64,000 nt of DNA from Rothia aeria. Its GTDB lineage: Bacteria > Actinomycetota > Actinomycetes > Actinomycetales > Micrococcaceae. The stretch spans positions 1,488,001 to 1,552,000 of the forward strand of contig AP017895.1 of NCBI GenBank assembly GCA_002355935.1, read 5' to 3'. Every line of letters begins with the position of its first letter. The first letter of the stretch is position 1. Both the position numbers and the translations under genes were made by a program. Positions 28,365-37,489 of this stretch are shown here, piece after piece. Under the pieces are notes generated by a model. It ran no database searches, had not been told where the DNA came from, and saw nothing but the letters and a program-made list of their open reading frames with translations.

Positions 28365-29527
28365 TGTTGAGTTTGGTGTCTTCAGCTGCCGTGTCGGCTG
28401 TTTCTAGTGTTCCTTTGGCGTCTATCCCTTCTCCTGATGTTTCGTATATTCAGGTTGGGCCGCTGCGGATCCATTTTTATGCGCTGTGTATCCTCGCCGG
28501 GATTGCGGTGTGCCTGTGGCTTAGCGGCAGGCGGTGGGCGCAGATGGGGGGTACCCGTGAGCGTGTGTATGATGTGGCGATGTGGGCTATTCCTGCCGGT
28601 ATTGTGGGTGCCCGAGCCTATCATGTGCTCATTACCGACCCAGGCAGCTATTTTGGCCCGAAGGCAAGTGGCGATCCGCTGGCCTTTTTAAAGATCTGGG
28701 AGGGCGGTATCGGTATTATGGGCGCGGTTTCTGTGGGCGCTCTTGGTGCCTGGTATGCGTGCCGCCGTTACCGCATGAATTTCGCGGCGTTTGCGGATGC
28801 TGTGGCGCCGGGTATTATTTTGGCGCAGGCGTTTGGTCGTTGGGGTAACTGGTTTAATCAGGAGCTTTTCGGTAAGCCTACGACTCTTCCGTGGGGTCTG
28901 CAGATTGATGCGAATAGTCCAAATTTCCCGAGCCAGTACCCGGCGGGTACACTGTTCCACCCCACCTTCTTGTATGAGTCGCTATGGAATCTGCTGGGCG
29001 CGTTCTTGCTGATTTACCTGGGTAAGAAGGGCGTTTTGAAGCTGGGGCAGACCCTGTGGCTGTATGTTTTGTATTACGGTGTGGGCCGCTTGTTCATTGA
29101 GGCTTTCTTGCGTATTGATACTTCCGAGATGCTGCTGGGGCTGCGTATTCACGTGTGGACCGCCGGGTTGCTGGTGGTGCTGGGGTTGACCGGCTTTATT
29201 GTTGCGGGTGTGCGCGCCTCGGCGAAGGCTGCTGCTGGTGTGACGGATGGCCCTGTTGAGGAACGCGGGACAGCTGAGAACCCGTCGGATGTACTCGAGA
29301 CGGGTTCAAAGGATGCTGCGGAGGACGATGCAGCCTCGACAGGGGAGAAGGCTGACGACAAGAAGAAGGCTGTGAAGAAAACCGAGAACACCAGTAATGT
29401 TTCTTTGGCGAAGGGTATGTCGAAGGCTAAAGCTGTATATAATTCTGCGGCTGAAACATCTGGCGAAGCTCAGGGCCGTCCCTCTCAACCGAAGAAAGAG
29501 ACAACAGACGATTCTGACGGATCGTAG
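28364..29527 (+). CDS. lgt: Prolipoprotein diacylglyceryl transferase
   Basis: This integral membrane enzyme moves diacylglycerol from phosphatidylglycerol to the lipobox Cys of prelipoproteins. Seven hydrophobic segments and the signatures IRFYALC-like text, GARAYHVL, GGIGIMGAV and AFGRWGNWFNQELFG are seen. About 100 extra residues at the C-terminus are polar, rich in Glu, Ala, Lys and Ser, and presumably cytoplasmic. At 387 residues it is longer than typical (270-330) because of this tail. It is the last clearly native gene before the foreign block. In related genomes gltB/gltD and pyk usually lie nearby downstream. Confidence 0.96.
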   Translation: MLSLVSSAAVSAVSSVPLASIPSPDVSYIQVGPLRIHFYALCILAGIAVCLWLSGRRWAQMGGTRERVYDVAMWAIPAGIVGARAYHVLITDPGSYFGPKASGDPLAFLKIWEGGIGIMGAVSVGALGAWYACRRYRMNFAAFADAVAPGIILAQAFGRWGNWFNQELFGKPTTLPWGLQIDANSPNFPSQYPAGTLFHPTFLYESLWNLLGAFLLIYLGKKGVLKLGQTLWLYVLYYGVGRLFIEAFLRIDTSEMLLGLRIHVWTAGLLVVLGLTGFIVAGVRASAKAAAGVTDGPVEERGTAENPSDVLETGSKDAAEDDAASTGEKADDKKKAVKKTENTSNVSLAKGMSKAKAVYNSAAETSGEAQGRPSQPKKETTDDSDGS

Positions 29528-29679
29528 CCTCACCACCAGTATGGAAAGGTGGGTACCCTGTGTGCTGCCGATAGTTTGAGATCTTCCCGAGGGACTGCGC
29601 TGTGCTTGCAGTAGGTGGCAGCGTATAGTCTTCGGGGTTGTATGTTTCAGCTGTGGCGATGCAGGAGTGGCGGTGAAGT

Positions 29680-29928
29680 GTGGGTGAAGAGCTCAAAAGG
29701 GTAGTAGCTTATAAGCTTTTATCTGCTGACCGGGATACGGTGATTGATGGGCTTATGGAAATGGTCTTTGCCGTGGGTGATGTTACCTGGGTGTCTGAGC
29801 GGCTTTGCGAACAGGCTGACAGTGCCGATACCGGGGTGAGCTCACTAGCTATTACCTGCTTTGTTCTTTGCCGCTGCCACAATGCTGTTCAGTGTTTCCA
29901 GGGAATTTGTATCGACCTCATCTGCTAG
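29680..29928 (+). pseudogene. Truncated immunity-like / helical repeat protein
   Basis: From a GTG at 29680 the first about 60 residues (RVVAYKLLSADRDTVIDGL, DSADTGVSSLAITC) look like the N-terminus of a helical (HEAT-like) small protein that I associate with toxin-immunity loci. The expected second half is absent: after ITC the frame runs into the 3' end of the opposite-strand gene and becomes unrelated. The cut coincides with the left edge of the foreign block, so it is probably a junction scar. Family assignment is tentative. Confidence 0.45.
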
Positions 29929-30134
29929 CTCTTCCACGGGCAGAACTTCACCGTTGGTGGTTCTGTAGGCGACGAAAAAGTCAGTATCGATAAATGAGAC
30001 CCCAAATCTTTGAAAGCTGGGCATCCAGAACGTGAGTCTTCCAGGCCGTGGGTGTATGCACTAAATTCTTCTATCGTTTGATGGGATATCCCCAGCCACA
30101 CAGATATTATTCCCCGAACGGTTGTATCAATCAT
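29845..30134 (-). CDS. Imm22-like immunity protein (one-base frameshift)
   Basis: As written, the frame MIDTTVRGIISVWLG...AFKDLG turns to nonsense after Gly. Adding one base to the run 30000-30003 (CCCC on plus) continues as VSFIDTDFFVAYRTTNGEV, then a Glu/Asp-rich helix and a stop at 29845, giving 96 residues. The layout (VSVWLG-type strand, EEF..Y helix, F.KDLGV..IDTDF) resembles Imm22, a family of polymorphic-toxin immunity proteins; the match is from memory of the pattern, not a search. GGAGG lies upstream of the ATG. Base composition is closer to the host than to the AT-rich genes to its right. Confidence 0.55.
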
Positions 30135-30174
30135 TCTTGTGTCCTCCCTGTTAACGAGTAGCCATCAGAGCTTT

Positions 30175-30414
30175 CTAAAAAAGATATAAAGTACCGGATG
30201 AATAATCGAAAGATTTCACATGTGTTTTTAAATTTTCTTTCGAAGAATTATCAAGATGCACCACTAAATTATTAGGGTGATTTTTCCATATGGGTGAGTA
30301 TTTCCAGCCGCAGGGTAAATAACCAAGATTTAGCAGAGATATGAGATTTCTATTAAAATTAATAAGCATATTTTTGTGGAGTTTTGATACATAGAATTCT
30401 TGAAAACCTCTCAC
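30175..30414 (-). CDS. Hypothetical AT-rich ORF, probably a C-terminal fragment
   Basis: From a GTG at 30414 the 79 residues (LVRGFQEFYVSKLHKNM, LLNLGYLPCGWKYSP, NLVVHLDNSSKENL) look protein-like rather than random, but no family is recognised. It lies downstream of another minus-strand gene with 11 bp between them. No clear ribosome binding site is present, so it may be the tail of a longer broken gene. Composition is AT-rich, like the rest of the foreign block. Confidence 0.35.
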   Translation of the reverse strand: MRGFQEFYVSKLHKNMLINFNRNLISLLNLGYLPCGWKYSPIWKNHPNNLVVHLDNSSKENLKTHVKSFDYSSGTLYLF

Positions 30415-30425
30415 TAAAGCGGGTA

Positions 30426-30784
30426 TTAAATATAATCAGCAACATTTTCATTTATTTTGTAGGATATTAACCTATGGGTTAGATAAGTTTTATTTTCGTC
30501 AAATATATTCTTACCTTCTGCCGCTAGATCATTGATGATACTTCCATCCATGGAATGCATTTCAAGAAATTCAAGAATTTCATTAAAACATCAATATCAA
30601 TATTCGTCCAAGCATCAGCTTTCATGCACCTGTATGCCCGGTCTTTCTCTGTAATGAACTGGATATTAAAAGGTGATGATATGCTGCCACCATAATCTTG
30701 ATGGTTTCCAATATTGTTCAACCAGTTATTAATCTGGAGTGTTTGTCTAAACTCTTGAGACACGATTTGTATGTCTAAATTCAT
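30426..30784 (-). CDS. Hypothetical immunity-type protein (one-base frameshift)
   Basis: The first frame (MNLDIQIVSQEFRQTLQIN, 30784-30524) ends abruptly. If the frame changes near 30580, it continues as EILEFLEMHSMDGSIIN, DLAAEGKNIFDENKTY and NENVADYI to a stop at 30426, about 119 residues in all. The size, AT-rich composition and neighbourhood suggest an immunity protein, but I do not recognise a family. It is read on the strand opposite to the rhs pieces. Confidence 0.4.
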
Positions 30785-30804
30785 GATTTTCCTATGGTTA
30801 TTAG

Positions 30805-30996
30805 TGTATCCTGTTTGACAGCACCTTCTGGTTTATCTCATCCGGGAGTGTACTCTCAGAAGAAAATTATACTCTGTCGGAGCGCCTGGATTCGGGCAGG
30901 GCGCCAACCTATACTCGCTTGCTTGCTAATGTAGTTGATCGTCTGTATGAGGAGCTTTCAGACGATCAATATCGAGGAGTAAAATATTTTATGTAA
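30805..30996 (+). pseudogene. Orphan C-terminal coding fragment
   Basis: An open frame of 63 codons begins directly after a TAG at 30802 with no start codon, and reads FDSTFWFISSGSVLSEEN, YTLSERLDSGRAPTYTRLL, VVDRLYEELSDDQYRGV before TAA at 30994. It is GC-richer than the neighbours and has a coherent amphipathic look, so it is probably the 3' remnant of a host-type gene cut by rearrangement. The rest of 30785-31156 holds no supported gene. Confidence 0.35.
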
Positions 30997-31156
30997 GTAA
31001 AAGCTCATTCGAAAAAGATTAATTTACTTAAGTTATTAATTTCTAACAAATTGAAGAGAATCCCTCAAATATTTTTGGCCAAGGCTTTGTGTTAAAACAT
31101 TTTGCAAGATTTCGGTAGTATTAGTTAGATTATAAAAACTTCGAAAAGATCTTTTC

Positions 31157-31567
31157 CTAGAAGATATATATCTCCCACAAATCAGTTGCGTATATATCAA
31201 ATTCATCAGCTAGATTTTCGCTATATATATCCCAAAATAAATAATATCCTGATTCGCTTCTGGCAAATGGCTCCATACGTTCCATTAAACTTAATAAATC
31301 ATTTGGATAATAGCCGATGTATTCATCAATATTATTTATATATGTCGACCTAATGTCTTCACGTGCTTGTTGCCAGGAGTCGTGAAACTTAGGGTTTGAA
31401 GGGATATAGATTAAGTAATTGTTCAATGCTCTGCCCCAACCGAACTGATCCACAAAAATTTGGTAAGAATAAGGAAAAGGTTTTCCATTTGCGAATCTAA
31501 ATTCTTTCAAGTATTTTGAATCGGCAAATACTTGAGAATAACTGATTATTTCTAGATTATAATTCAT
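31157..31567 (-). CDS. SUKH-like (SMI1/KNR4) immunity protein
   Basis: An intact 136-residue AT-rich gene. Hallmarks resembling SUKH proteins are an N-terminal strand-helix region, FGWGRALNNYLIYIPSNP, and SESGYYLFWDIYSE near the end. SUKH proteins neutralise many nuclease-type polymorphic toxins by direct binding. Its cognate toxin is not obvious; it is read towards the left, away from the rhs array. Family assignment is moderate and the gene call itself is good. Confidence 0.6.
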   Translation of the reverse strand: MNYNLEIISYSQVFADSKYLKEFRFANGKPFPYSYQIFVDQFGWGRALNNYLIYIPSNPKFHDSWQQAREDIRSTYINNIDEYIGYYPNDLLSLMERMEPFARSESGYYLFWDIYSENLADEFDIYATDLWEIYIF

Positions 31568-32050
31568 AATTCTATTTTCCTATTTTATTAATTAAACTGA
31601 ATATATTTTAGCATTAGTATTTAATATTTTGATGCATTCTATTTTCTATATCATTATTAATATAATACCTGTTTTATCCTAAGCGAGCATTTTACCTTGG
31701 AAGGCACTAAACTGCTGCCTTCATAAAGGGCTACTACTATTATATAAAACAGTACTCCTTCGTGATAACACGCTGACCCGAGAAGAGTATGAACCTTTGG
31801 CACAGGTTTAAAGCCACATTGACGCTGAAGGTGAAAGTCAACAAAAGATCTATGTCATGTGACAAAATCAGTATCCAAGGGCGTTGCGCATAGTTTGTAC
31901 ATTATATGGTGGGACACGAATAAAATAAAAGGAGCAGCACCAGTTGCGATACAGGTAAGAAATGGAAAGCTGATATCAGCATGTAAATCGTGTGGTAAAT
32001 TTTTAGATAAGCTAGGCATCATTGATGGTGTAGCAGCCCAGGATTATTAA
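31568..32050 (+). pseudogene. Rhs core scrap followed by deaminase-like toxin tip fragment
   Basis: From about 31780 the reading EEYEPLAQV, then IDAEGESQQKIYV in a second frame, matches the Rhs core text EPLAQV...EDGESCQQTHYF seen at 41150-41210. It leads into an open frame 31859-32050 (GTG start as listed) ending GKLISACKSCGKFLDKLGI. The CxxC plus LDKLGI pattern is the zinc-binding end of YwqJ-type deaminase toxin tips; the earlier half with the catalytic Glu is missing. So this is a dead effector end. 31568-31779 is AT-rich and shows nothing else. Confidence 0.5.
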
Positions 32051-32075
32051 AAATATTTTAAATATTGAGGTGAAA

Positions 32076-32609
32076 ATGAAACAACCATATGAAATAAATT
32101 CTGATTTTTTTAAAAGATGATTTCTTCCGGTTGGTATCCGGAAAGGGACATTATACTTGAAAAGCTGCCATCTCATATAGAGGACTTACCCAGCGTGGTT
32201 AAGAAATTTTTGGTATATTTCAGTAACTAAAGATTTTTACATGCAAGATAATTATAAAAAATATATATTTAGTAATGATGTTTATACTTTTGGGGAAACA
32301 ACCCAAAAATTAATAGATTATTCATCAGAAGAAGAAAGTTCATATTTTTGTACATATTTGACAAATAAGAAAATAAGAAATTTTGGTTTTAAGAGCGGTC
32401 GAGAAATTTTGATTGATGAATCAGGGGGAATTTATGAAATCCCTGACTCGGGGGATATCTATTATGTTGGAGGGAAATTTTATGAAGGACTCTATAATTT
32501 AATATTTACAAGAGGAACCTCTTATCTTATAAACGATACTGGCTCATTGTTTATAGAGAGTAAGGAAGGGCTAATTTCAGCAAATATTAATATTGAAGAT
32601 ATTATATAA
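32076..32609 (+). CDS. SUKH-3 family immunity protein (frameshifted)
   Basis: GAGGTG before the ATG at 32076 opens MKQPYEINSDFFK. A second frame holds MISSGWYPERDIILEKLPS and VVKKFLVYF (32117-32230). A third holds the rest (32241-32609) with EILIDESGGIYEIP and YVGGKFYEGLYNLI. Together these follow the SUKH-3 plan: SGWYPGR near the start, then ILID..G.IY and G..FYEAL..LI. Two single-base shifts in A- or T-rich runs separate the parts, so it may be intact in reality. It probably protected against the toxin whose remnant lies just upstream. Confidence 0.6.
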
Positions 32610-32631
32610 GGTTTAAAAGAAATAAATAATT

Positions 32632-33078
32632 ATGAGCTATAAAAAGTGTCTAAATCAAAATTATTAATGCATATGATAAAATTAGAGAATTAAAATTAAT
32701 TGAATCAATTCCGTACACAGAGTTAATTAAATTTTTGATTCTATTTACTGAGATAGAAATAGCTCCTCTTAGTAATGGAAATGACCCCAAAATAGATTTA
32801 GATTACGCTAAGAGATTTTTATCTGGAAAAATTACTGCCAAAAATTACATACTCGTGAAAAGTATGCTTGGGCTAATTATGAAATATTGGAAGGTAAAGA
32901 AAAAAGTATTCAACGTATAACGGTAAGCTTTTTGTATCCAAGGGTAGCAGAGAAAAATCGTTTATTAGGAGATATATATGAGGAATTGTTTCTTTACCTT
33001 GAGCTGCTATATGAAATTGAGGATGTTTTGTGTGATAGGTTCATTGCCGCACTGGAAAACTTCATATCAAGTTCTTAA
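32632..33078 (+). CDS. Hypothetical immunity-type protein, copy A of a paralogous pair (frameshifted)
   Basis: The ATG at 32632 gives MSYKKCLN. After a shift the frame reads RELKLIESIPYTELIKFL, ILFTEIEIAPLSNGNDP and YAKRFLSGKITAKNY, and after a second shift near 32850 REKYAWANYEILEGKEK, IQRITVSFLYPR and LELLYEIEDVLCDRFI to a stop at 33078. A second, diverged copy lies at 36221-36664 with the same order of motifs. No family is recognised; size and context suggest immunity. Confidence 0.5.
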
Positions 33079-33263
33079 TTAGACAAAATATTGGATGAAG
33101 GTAAACAATTGAGTGGATTATCTCCTCGTGATAGGTGTGAAATCGGCATGGAAAATTTTGCTAAAAATGAAGTGACCATAGAATTTCATGGGCAGATAGA
33201 AATTCTGGTAATCTCATAAAAAGAACAGAGGGACCAGGCGGTGAAATATTATAGTGAGGAAAA
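33079..33263 (+). pseudogene. Toxin-tip remnant
   Basis: Between two immunity genes, frames such as LSPRDRCEIGMENFAKNEV, TIEFHGQIE and, shifted, GNLIKRTEGPGGEIL look like the end of an Rhs C-terminal toxin tip. No start codon or complete domain is present. It fits the toxin-immunity alternation of the block. Confidence 0.3.
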
Positions 33264-33930
33264 ATGTTAGATAAAATTAAAATAAAAATCAAAAAATTCA
33301 GAGTGGTAATTATGTCATTACTAAAAGATTTGAAAAGCTAACTTTCAATCCAATTATAGATAAAGAAGCTATTCAACATTTTGAAGATGTTAATAATGTT
33401 GTCCTCCCTGAGGATTATAAAGAATTTATACAAATCATTGGAAATGGAGGAGTCGGTCCTGGTATAGGAATATTACCATTGGATAATGATAAAAGTATTA
33501 TAGATCCAAGAATCCTGTCAGAAGAAGGAGAAGACAAAATTTTATTGTCTGAAAATTTTCCTTACTGTAAAGCTTGGAACGATGATTCCTTTTATGATGC
33601 GTTAGAAATTAATGCTAATAATTTAGATGTCCTAAGTAGAAATTATTTTTCAACGAAACATATTAGTGGTTCAATTTGTGTCTGTGACTTAGGATGTGGT
33701 GAACTATTTTTGCTCGTCTTGACAGGACCAGAAGCTGGTAATGTTTGGTATGATGGGCGAGGTAATTATGGTGGAATTTTTCCATATTCATATAAAGAAA
33801 AGGGAAGAGTTAGTTTTTAGAGTGGTATGATATTTGGCTTACTGAAATTCTAGATAAAGTTCCTATTGTAGAAAGAGATTTTGATAACAAACATGAACCT
33901 GTGCTGTATAGTAACTGCATTTTTCGTTAA
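33264..33930 (+). CDS. SMI1/KNR4 (SUKH-1) immunity protein (frameshifted)
   Basis: GAGGA before the ATG at 33264 opens MLDKIKIKIK. After a shift in the A-run comes SGNYVITKRFEKLTFNP. The core has LPEDYKEFIQIIGNGGVGP, ILPLDND, ISGSICVCDLGCGELFLLV and GEVWYDGRGNYGG-like text, typical of SUKH-1. The stop at 33820 is removed by one extra T in the TTTTT run before it, giving SFLEWYDIWLTEIL, the standard SUKH-1 ending, and a stop at 33930. SUKH proteins bind and block toxins of polymorphic toxin systems. Confidence 0.7.
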
Positions 33931-34320
33931 AAATTTTTGCTACCACAAAAAGCAAATAAAATGCAGCTTAAAGTTTTTGGCGAATATTTTTACGCAACAT
34001 GCGTTTAGAATGATCAGCAGGCTGTGGAGATATATAATATATTTATTTAACGTGTGGTGTAGCGTCGTGGATGCTAACTGCACGTGCGCTTCTGTCTAAT
34101 TACCTGCAAAAAAATAATAGACAACTATATGGAATCGCAGACCAGATTATTATTGAAGTTAATTTAAGTCAAATTTAGAGAGATATTTATTGATTTACCT
34201 AGTAGTTGTTCTCGATTAAAAGGTAATACAGTTAAAAATAGGGCATCTAAATCACAAGAGATATTAGTAACAGGTAGTATCCCCACAAGTGCAATTAAAA
34301 AAGTAGATTAAGGGCATAAT
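33931..34320. other. AT-rich stretch without a supported gene
   Basis: Only short open frames without ribosome binding sites are seen. The text is very AT-rich and has no clear toxin, immunity or Rhs signature. It probably holds a decayed toxin tip and immunity gene. Confidence 0.4.
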
Positions 34321-34627
34321 ATGGAAGAAGATAAAATTCAAATATTTACTAAAAATTTTTGAATGTTTCACATCAAGCAGAAACGCGAAAAGGTATAACA
34401 AACTATGATTGTGAGAATTTAATTAACTCATTACTTGAATTAAAAAAGAATATTCTGGCGCGGATGCTTTACCTATTAGTTTAGTAAATATATTTATTGA
34501 TATGACTTCTGTTCTTTTGACATGTGGAAATAGGCAACATGAAGTATATACTAATGAAGAACAAGCAAATAAAATTTTTCATTTAATGGATGCGCTACAT
34601 GAAATTGCAATGGAAATGACTAGCTAA
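34321..34627 (+). pseudogene. Degraded immunity-type gene
   Basis: From the ATG at 34321, three frames in turn read MEEDKIQIFTKNF, NVSHQAETRKGITNYDCEN, LINSLLELKKNIL and ADALPISLVNIFIDMTSV, VYTNEEQANKIFHLMDAL, ending TAA at 34625. It is AT-rich and about 100 codons. No family is recognised. At least two indels are needed to join it, so it is either truly dead or affected by base-call errors. Confidence 0.35.
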
Positions 34628-34628
34628 A

Positions 34629-35562
34629 ACCTGCCTGGCCGATGATGCATTCTTCTTCGGTTAAAATCCGCAAGCGCCACATCATACGCGTTGGCGATAT
34701 GTTCTATATGAACAACAAGTTCAAAGGAAAGCTGTTGCCTAAACCCCTGTATTTCCTGTAAGGCCGCTGCTGCTGCCGGCCGTCCGGTCAATCCGATATA
34801 CGGGCTGAAGTTTTGGAGAGTGAAACCGACTTTGCTTTTGAAGGCATCCTGCCGCCCTGACGGGTAGTAGCGGACGGTTCGGGCGAAGACTGTACCATCT
34901 TCCTGCTGGTGGCGGTGGAAGACACCAACGGCAACCTACAGTACCGACCAGCGGACGGGAACGACCCACTTCGAGTATGACAAACTGGGCAGGATCACCA
35001 AAGCGGGCAGCGAACTGTTCGTCTTTGACCTGCGCACAATATCTTTTCAGAGGAACCTCGAGGATAAAACCGGATTCGTTCGGGACGGCAGCCACCTACT
35101 GCAGGAAATTCACTCAGACGGCAGATATACCTACCTGAACAGCTATAAACCGCTTGCGCAAGTCCGCGATGGGCAACCGACGAAGGAGAAAGCTGATACC
35201 AAATCCACTACTTCCACTGTGAGCATATCGGCATCCCACGTGAGATGACCGATAAGGATGGCAATCTCTTGTGGTTTGGGGATTATTACGGTTGGGGCAA
35301 ACTAAAGAGCGAAACCAAAGTAACGGATACCGTTTACCAGCCATTCCAGTTACAGAACCAGTATGCCGACCGCAAGGCAGGACTGCATTACAACTTCTTC
35401 AGGTATTATGAACCTGATACAGATCGGTTTGTGCGTCAGGATCCGATTGGGTTGATAGGAGGAGGTAACTTATATCTATTTGCACTAAATGTTCATTGTT
35501 GGATTGATTCTTTGGGATGGAAAACTTGGGTCAAGTATAAAGAAAAATCTGAAATGTTTTGA
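34629..35562 (+). pseudogene. Rhs effector remnant A (N-terminal piece joined to core end)
   Basis: 34629-34760 matches the Tox-PAAR-like end of the copy at 39481-39610 (PAWPMMHSSSVKIRKR-type text). 34772-34860 matches 42487-42580. After that the sequence jumps to the 3' part of an Rhs core: DKTGFVRDGSHLLQEI-like text, then the open frame 35245-35562 with MTDKDGNLLWFGDYYGWG, RYYEPDTDRFVRQDPIGL and GGGNLYLFALN, the conserved boundary after which toxin tips attach. The tip here is only a few residues (WKTWVKYKEKSEMF) before the stop. Most of the YD-repeat core is deleted. Confidence 0.75.
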
Positions 35563-36220
35563 TCAAGTCGTATATCATACAAATAGCAAGGAATTTGTGA
35601 TAATTACTCAAAAGTTTTGCCCAAGAAAGTCTAACAAATATTATTTTATAATTACGAAAGTATAAGAATTATTAAATGAAAAAAGCTAACCATAAATTAA
35701 TGTAATAAAGCAAATAGAAGATGCTGTAAATATCGTTGGTAATCATCCCCACCAAAATCCTGATAGGGTGTTTTATATATTAACTATGATATGCATAGTT
35801 TTGAAGATTCATTTGATGAAATTTTCAGTATTTCTGAATTGGAATCGGAGGATTTTTGTTTGATTTCGTCCAATTGTGAGATTACTTTACCTAATGGGGA
35901 AAATTTTGTGGGGTATCTTTCAAAAGTAACTCAAATAAGACATTAATTCTGCAAAAGATTAAAATCATTTTGAGAGAAAAGGATATCAGTATGGGGTTAT
36001 TAGAAACAATAATTTAATATTAAGCACAAATAATGTGATTAATTTAGATGACTGCTCTGCTATCCTTTATGACTATGATTAATATTCGAGGGATTTAACA
36101 ACTGTAGCAAAAGTTACACCGGCTGCTGACGGAGAAGCCTTACCTTCTTGTGAATCTTATTCTTTTGTCTTGAATCTCTTAGTAAGGAAATTCTACTTTA
36201 ATAGTTCTTAGGAGTATGAT
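35563..36220. pseudogene. Decayed toxin tip and immunity remnants
   Basis: No complete gene is seen in these 658 AT-rich bases. After a frame change, readable fragments include DAVNIVGNHPHQNPDR, SFDEIFSISELESEDF and EITLPNGENFVGYLS, which look like parts of a small immunity-type protein. Start and stop cannot be fixed. Confidence 0.3.
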
Positions 36221-36664
36221 ATGCCTATTAATTCAAAAGAAAAAGGGAAAGAGAAGATATTTATATAGGAAATAAAATAGATAGTAAAAATCTTTTAGAA
36301 ATTTATCCTATGAAGAGTTCATAATAATATGTATTTCATTTACAGAGAAATTTATTGTTACTCTTAGTAAAAACCTTTCTTTTAAGGAAGATATATATTA
36401 TGTCAGCTTGTTTACCAAGGGAAAATAAATCAAGAAGTGCTAAGAAAGAGGAGAATAGATGCTTGGTCCAGATATGATTTACTAGAAGGTAAAGATAAAT
36501 ACATACAGCGTGTAATCATTTGCTTTTTATATCCTGATATAATTAATTCAAATAATGAAAGAATAGATGATTTTCAGGAATTATTTTTAAATTTATTACT
36601 TGATATTAAAGATAGTTTATGTATCATGTTTTTGATTTTCTATCTAATCACGCAGGTTAATTAA
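36221..36664 (+). CDS. Hypothetical immunity-type protein, copy B of a paralogous pair (frameshifted)
   Basis: AGGAG before the ATG at 36221. Reading across shifts gives LLEIYP, ICISFTEKFIVTLSKN, YYVSLFTKGKINQEVL, then the open part 36437-36664 with RRIDAWSRYDLLEGKDKY, IQRVIICFLYPDI and FQELFLNLLLDIKDSLC. Order and motifs parallel copy A at 32632-33078 (AWxxYxxLEGK-K-IQR---FLYP). The C-terminus (IMFLIFYLITQVN) differs. Family is unknown; the pair suggests duplication of a toxin-immunity cassette followed by divergence. Confidence 0.5.
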
Positions 36665-37046
36665 AATATAACAAATTTTGTGATACATATGTAGCCATAT
36701 AGGTGACAGTACCGGTAGCCTTCAGATAAGCATCAGGCATGGATGGTACCGCAGGTGTTAATGAGGGGTAGAAGTGATGTTTCAACCGTGGCGATGATCC
36801 GGCTGATAGTGGTTGCCAGGCTCCGAAGTTTTCAGTGAGTTCTTCGGTATGGGGTGCCGCAGGTATCGTACTGGATTAACTTGGCATCATCACAATAGCC
36901 CAGGTAAATTAGAATTAGTTGATCGATAAGATTATAGAAAGTATCACAAGATATACCACCCTGATGGTAGCGGTAGTCGTGAAAAATGGGGCGGCGGAAA
37001 GAAATATCGTAATAAATGTAGATAACTTATGAAAGGAAATTACTCT
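36665..37046 (+). pseudogene. Rhs toxin-tip remnant
   Basis: The last part (about 36900-37020) reads, with one frame change, DRKYHKIYHPDGSGSREKW then GGGKKYRNKCR, which resembles the C-terminal end of an Rhs toxin tip. Upstream, 36700-36900 is GC-richer, with many stops in all frames. No catalytic motif can be identified. Confidence 0.3.
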
Positions 37047-37349
37047 ATGATTAAATTTATTGGAATTAAAAACTTAATTGATTCAAAGAAAGCCTTTTAG
37101 ACTATGGTTTTCTTTATACATTAAAAATGATGACGTAGAAACCGCAGAAGGATTACTCAAGTGTACTTTTTGTTACCAGAAACTGAAAGCGATGAGTTTT
37201 TTATAGAAAATAATAAAGATTATCGAAACTGGCTTGAATCTCCAACATTTATTGACATAATTGAGAATTATACAGAAACCCATTCTGATGCTACGATAAA
37301 TTCCTTAATTAATGCAGTTTTACATTATTGGGATCATGATGATTTTTAG
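37047..37349 (+). CDS. DUF7716-like small immunity-type protein (frameshifted)
   Basis: GAAAGGA precedes the ATG at 37047 (MIKFIGIKNLIDSKKAF). After a shift the text reads WFSLYIKNDDVETAEGLL, and after another YFLLPETESDEFFIENN, IDIIENYTETHSDATINSL and LHYWDHDDF to the stop. The acidic C-terminus and the LLP..ESD pattern resemble DUF7716-type proteins found beside polymorphic toxins; this is a tentative match. At about 100 residues it was probably the immunity partner of the remnant just upstream. Confidence 0.4.
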
Positions 37350-37477
37350 ATTAATTGTTTAATTATCAAAAATTTAAAAACCATCAAAAACAACTTATTA
37401 AAAGCGAGCAAGCCGTAGCTTGTATGTAGGGCGTGTACCCAAAGGCACGAATGTGGTTTTTAGTTCAATGATTGCTT

Positions 37478-37489
37478 AGGCCGTCTGAA
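37478..37489 (+). repeat. Neisseriaceae DNA uptake sequence, AG-DUS
   Basis: AGGCCGTCTGAA is an exact 12-mer of the AG-DUS dialect, recognised by the minor pilin ComP of Neisseria during transformation. It stands just before Rhs remnant B. Such 12-mers should be rare in an actinobacterial genome. Confidence 0.9.
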
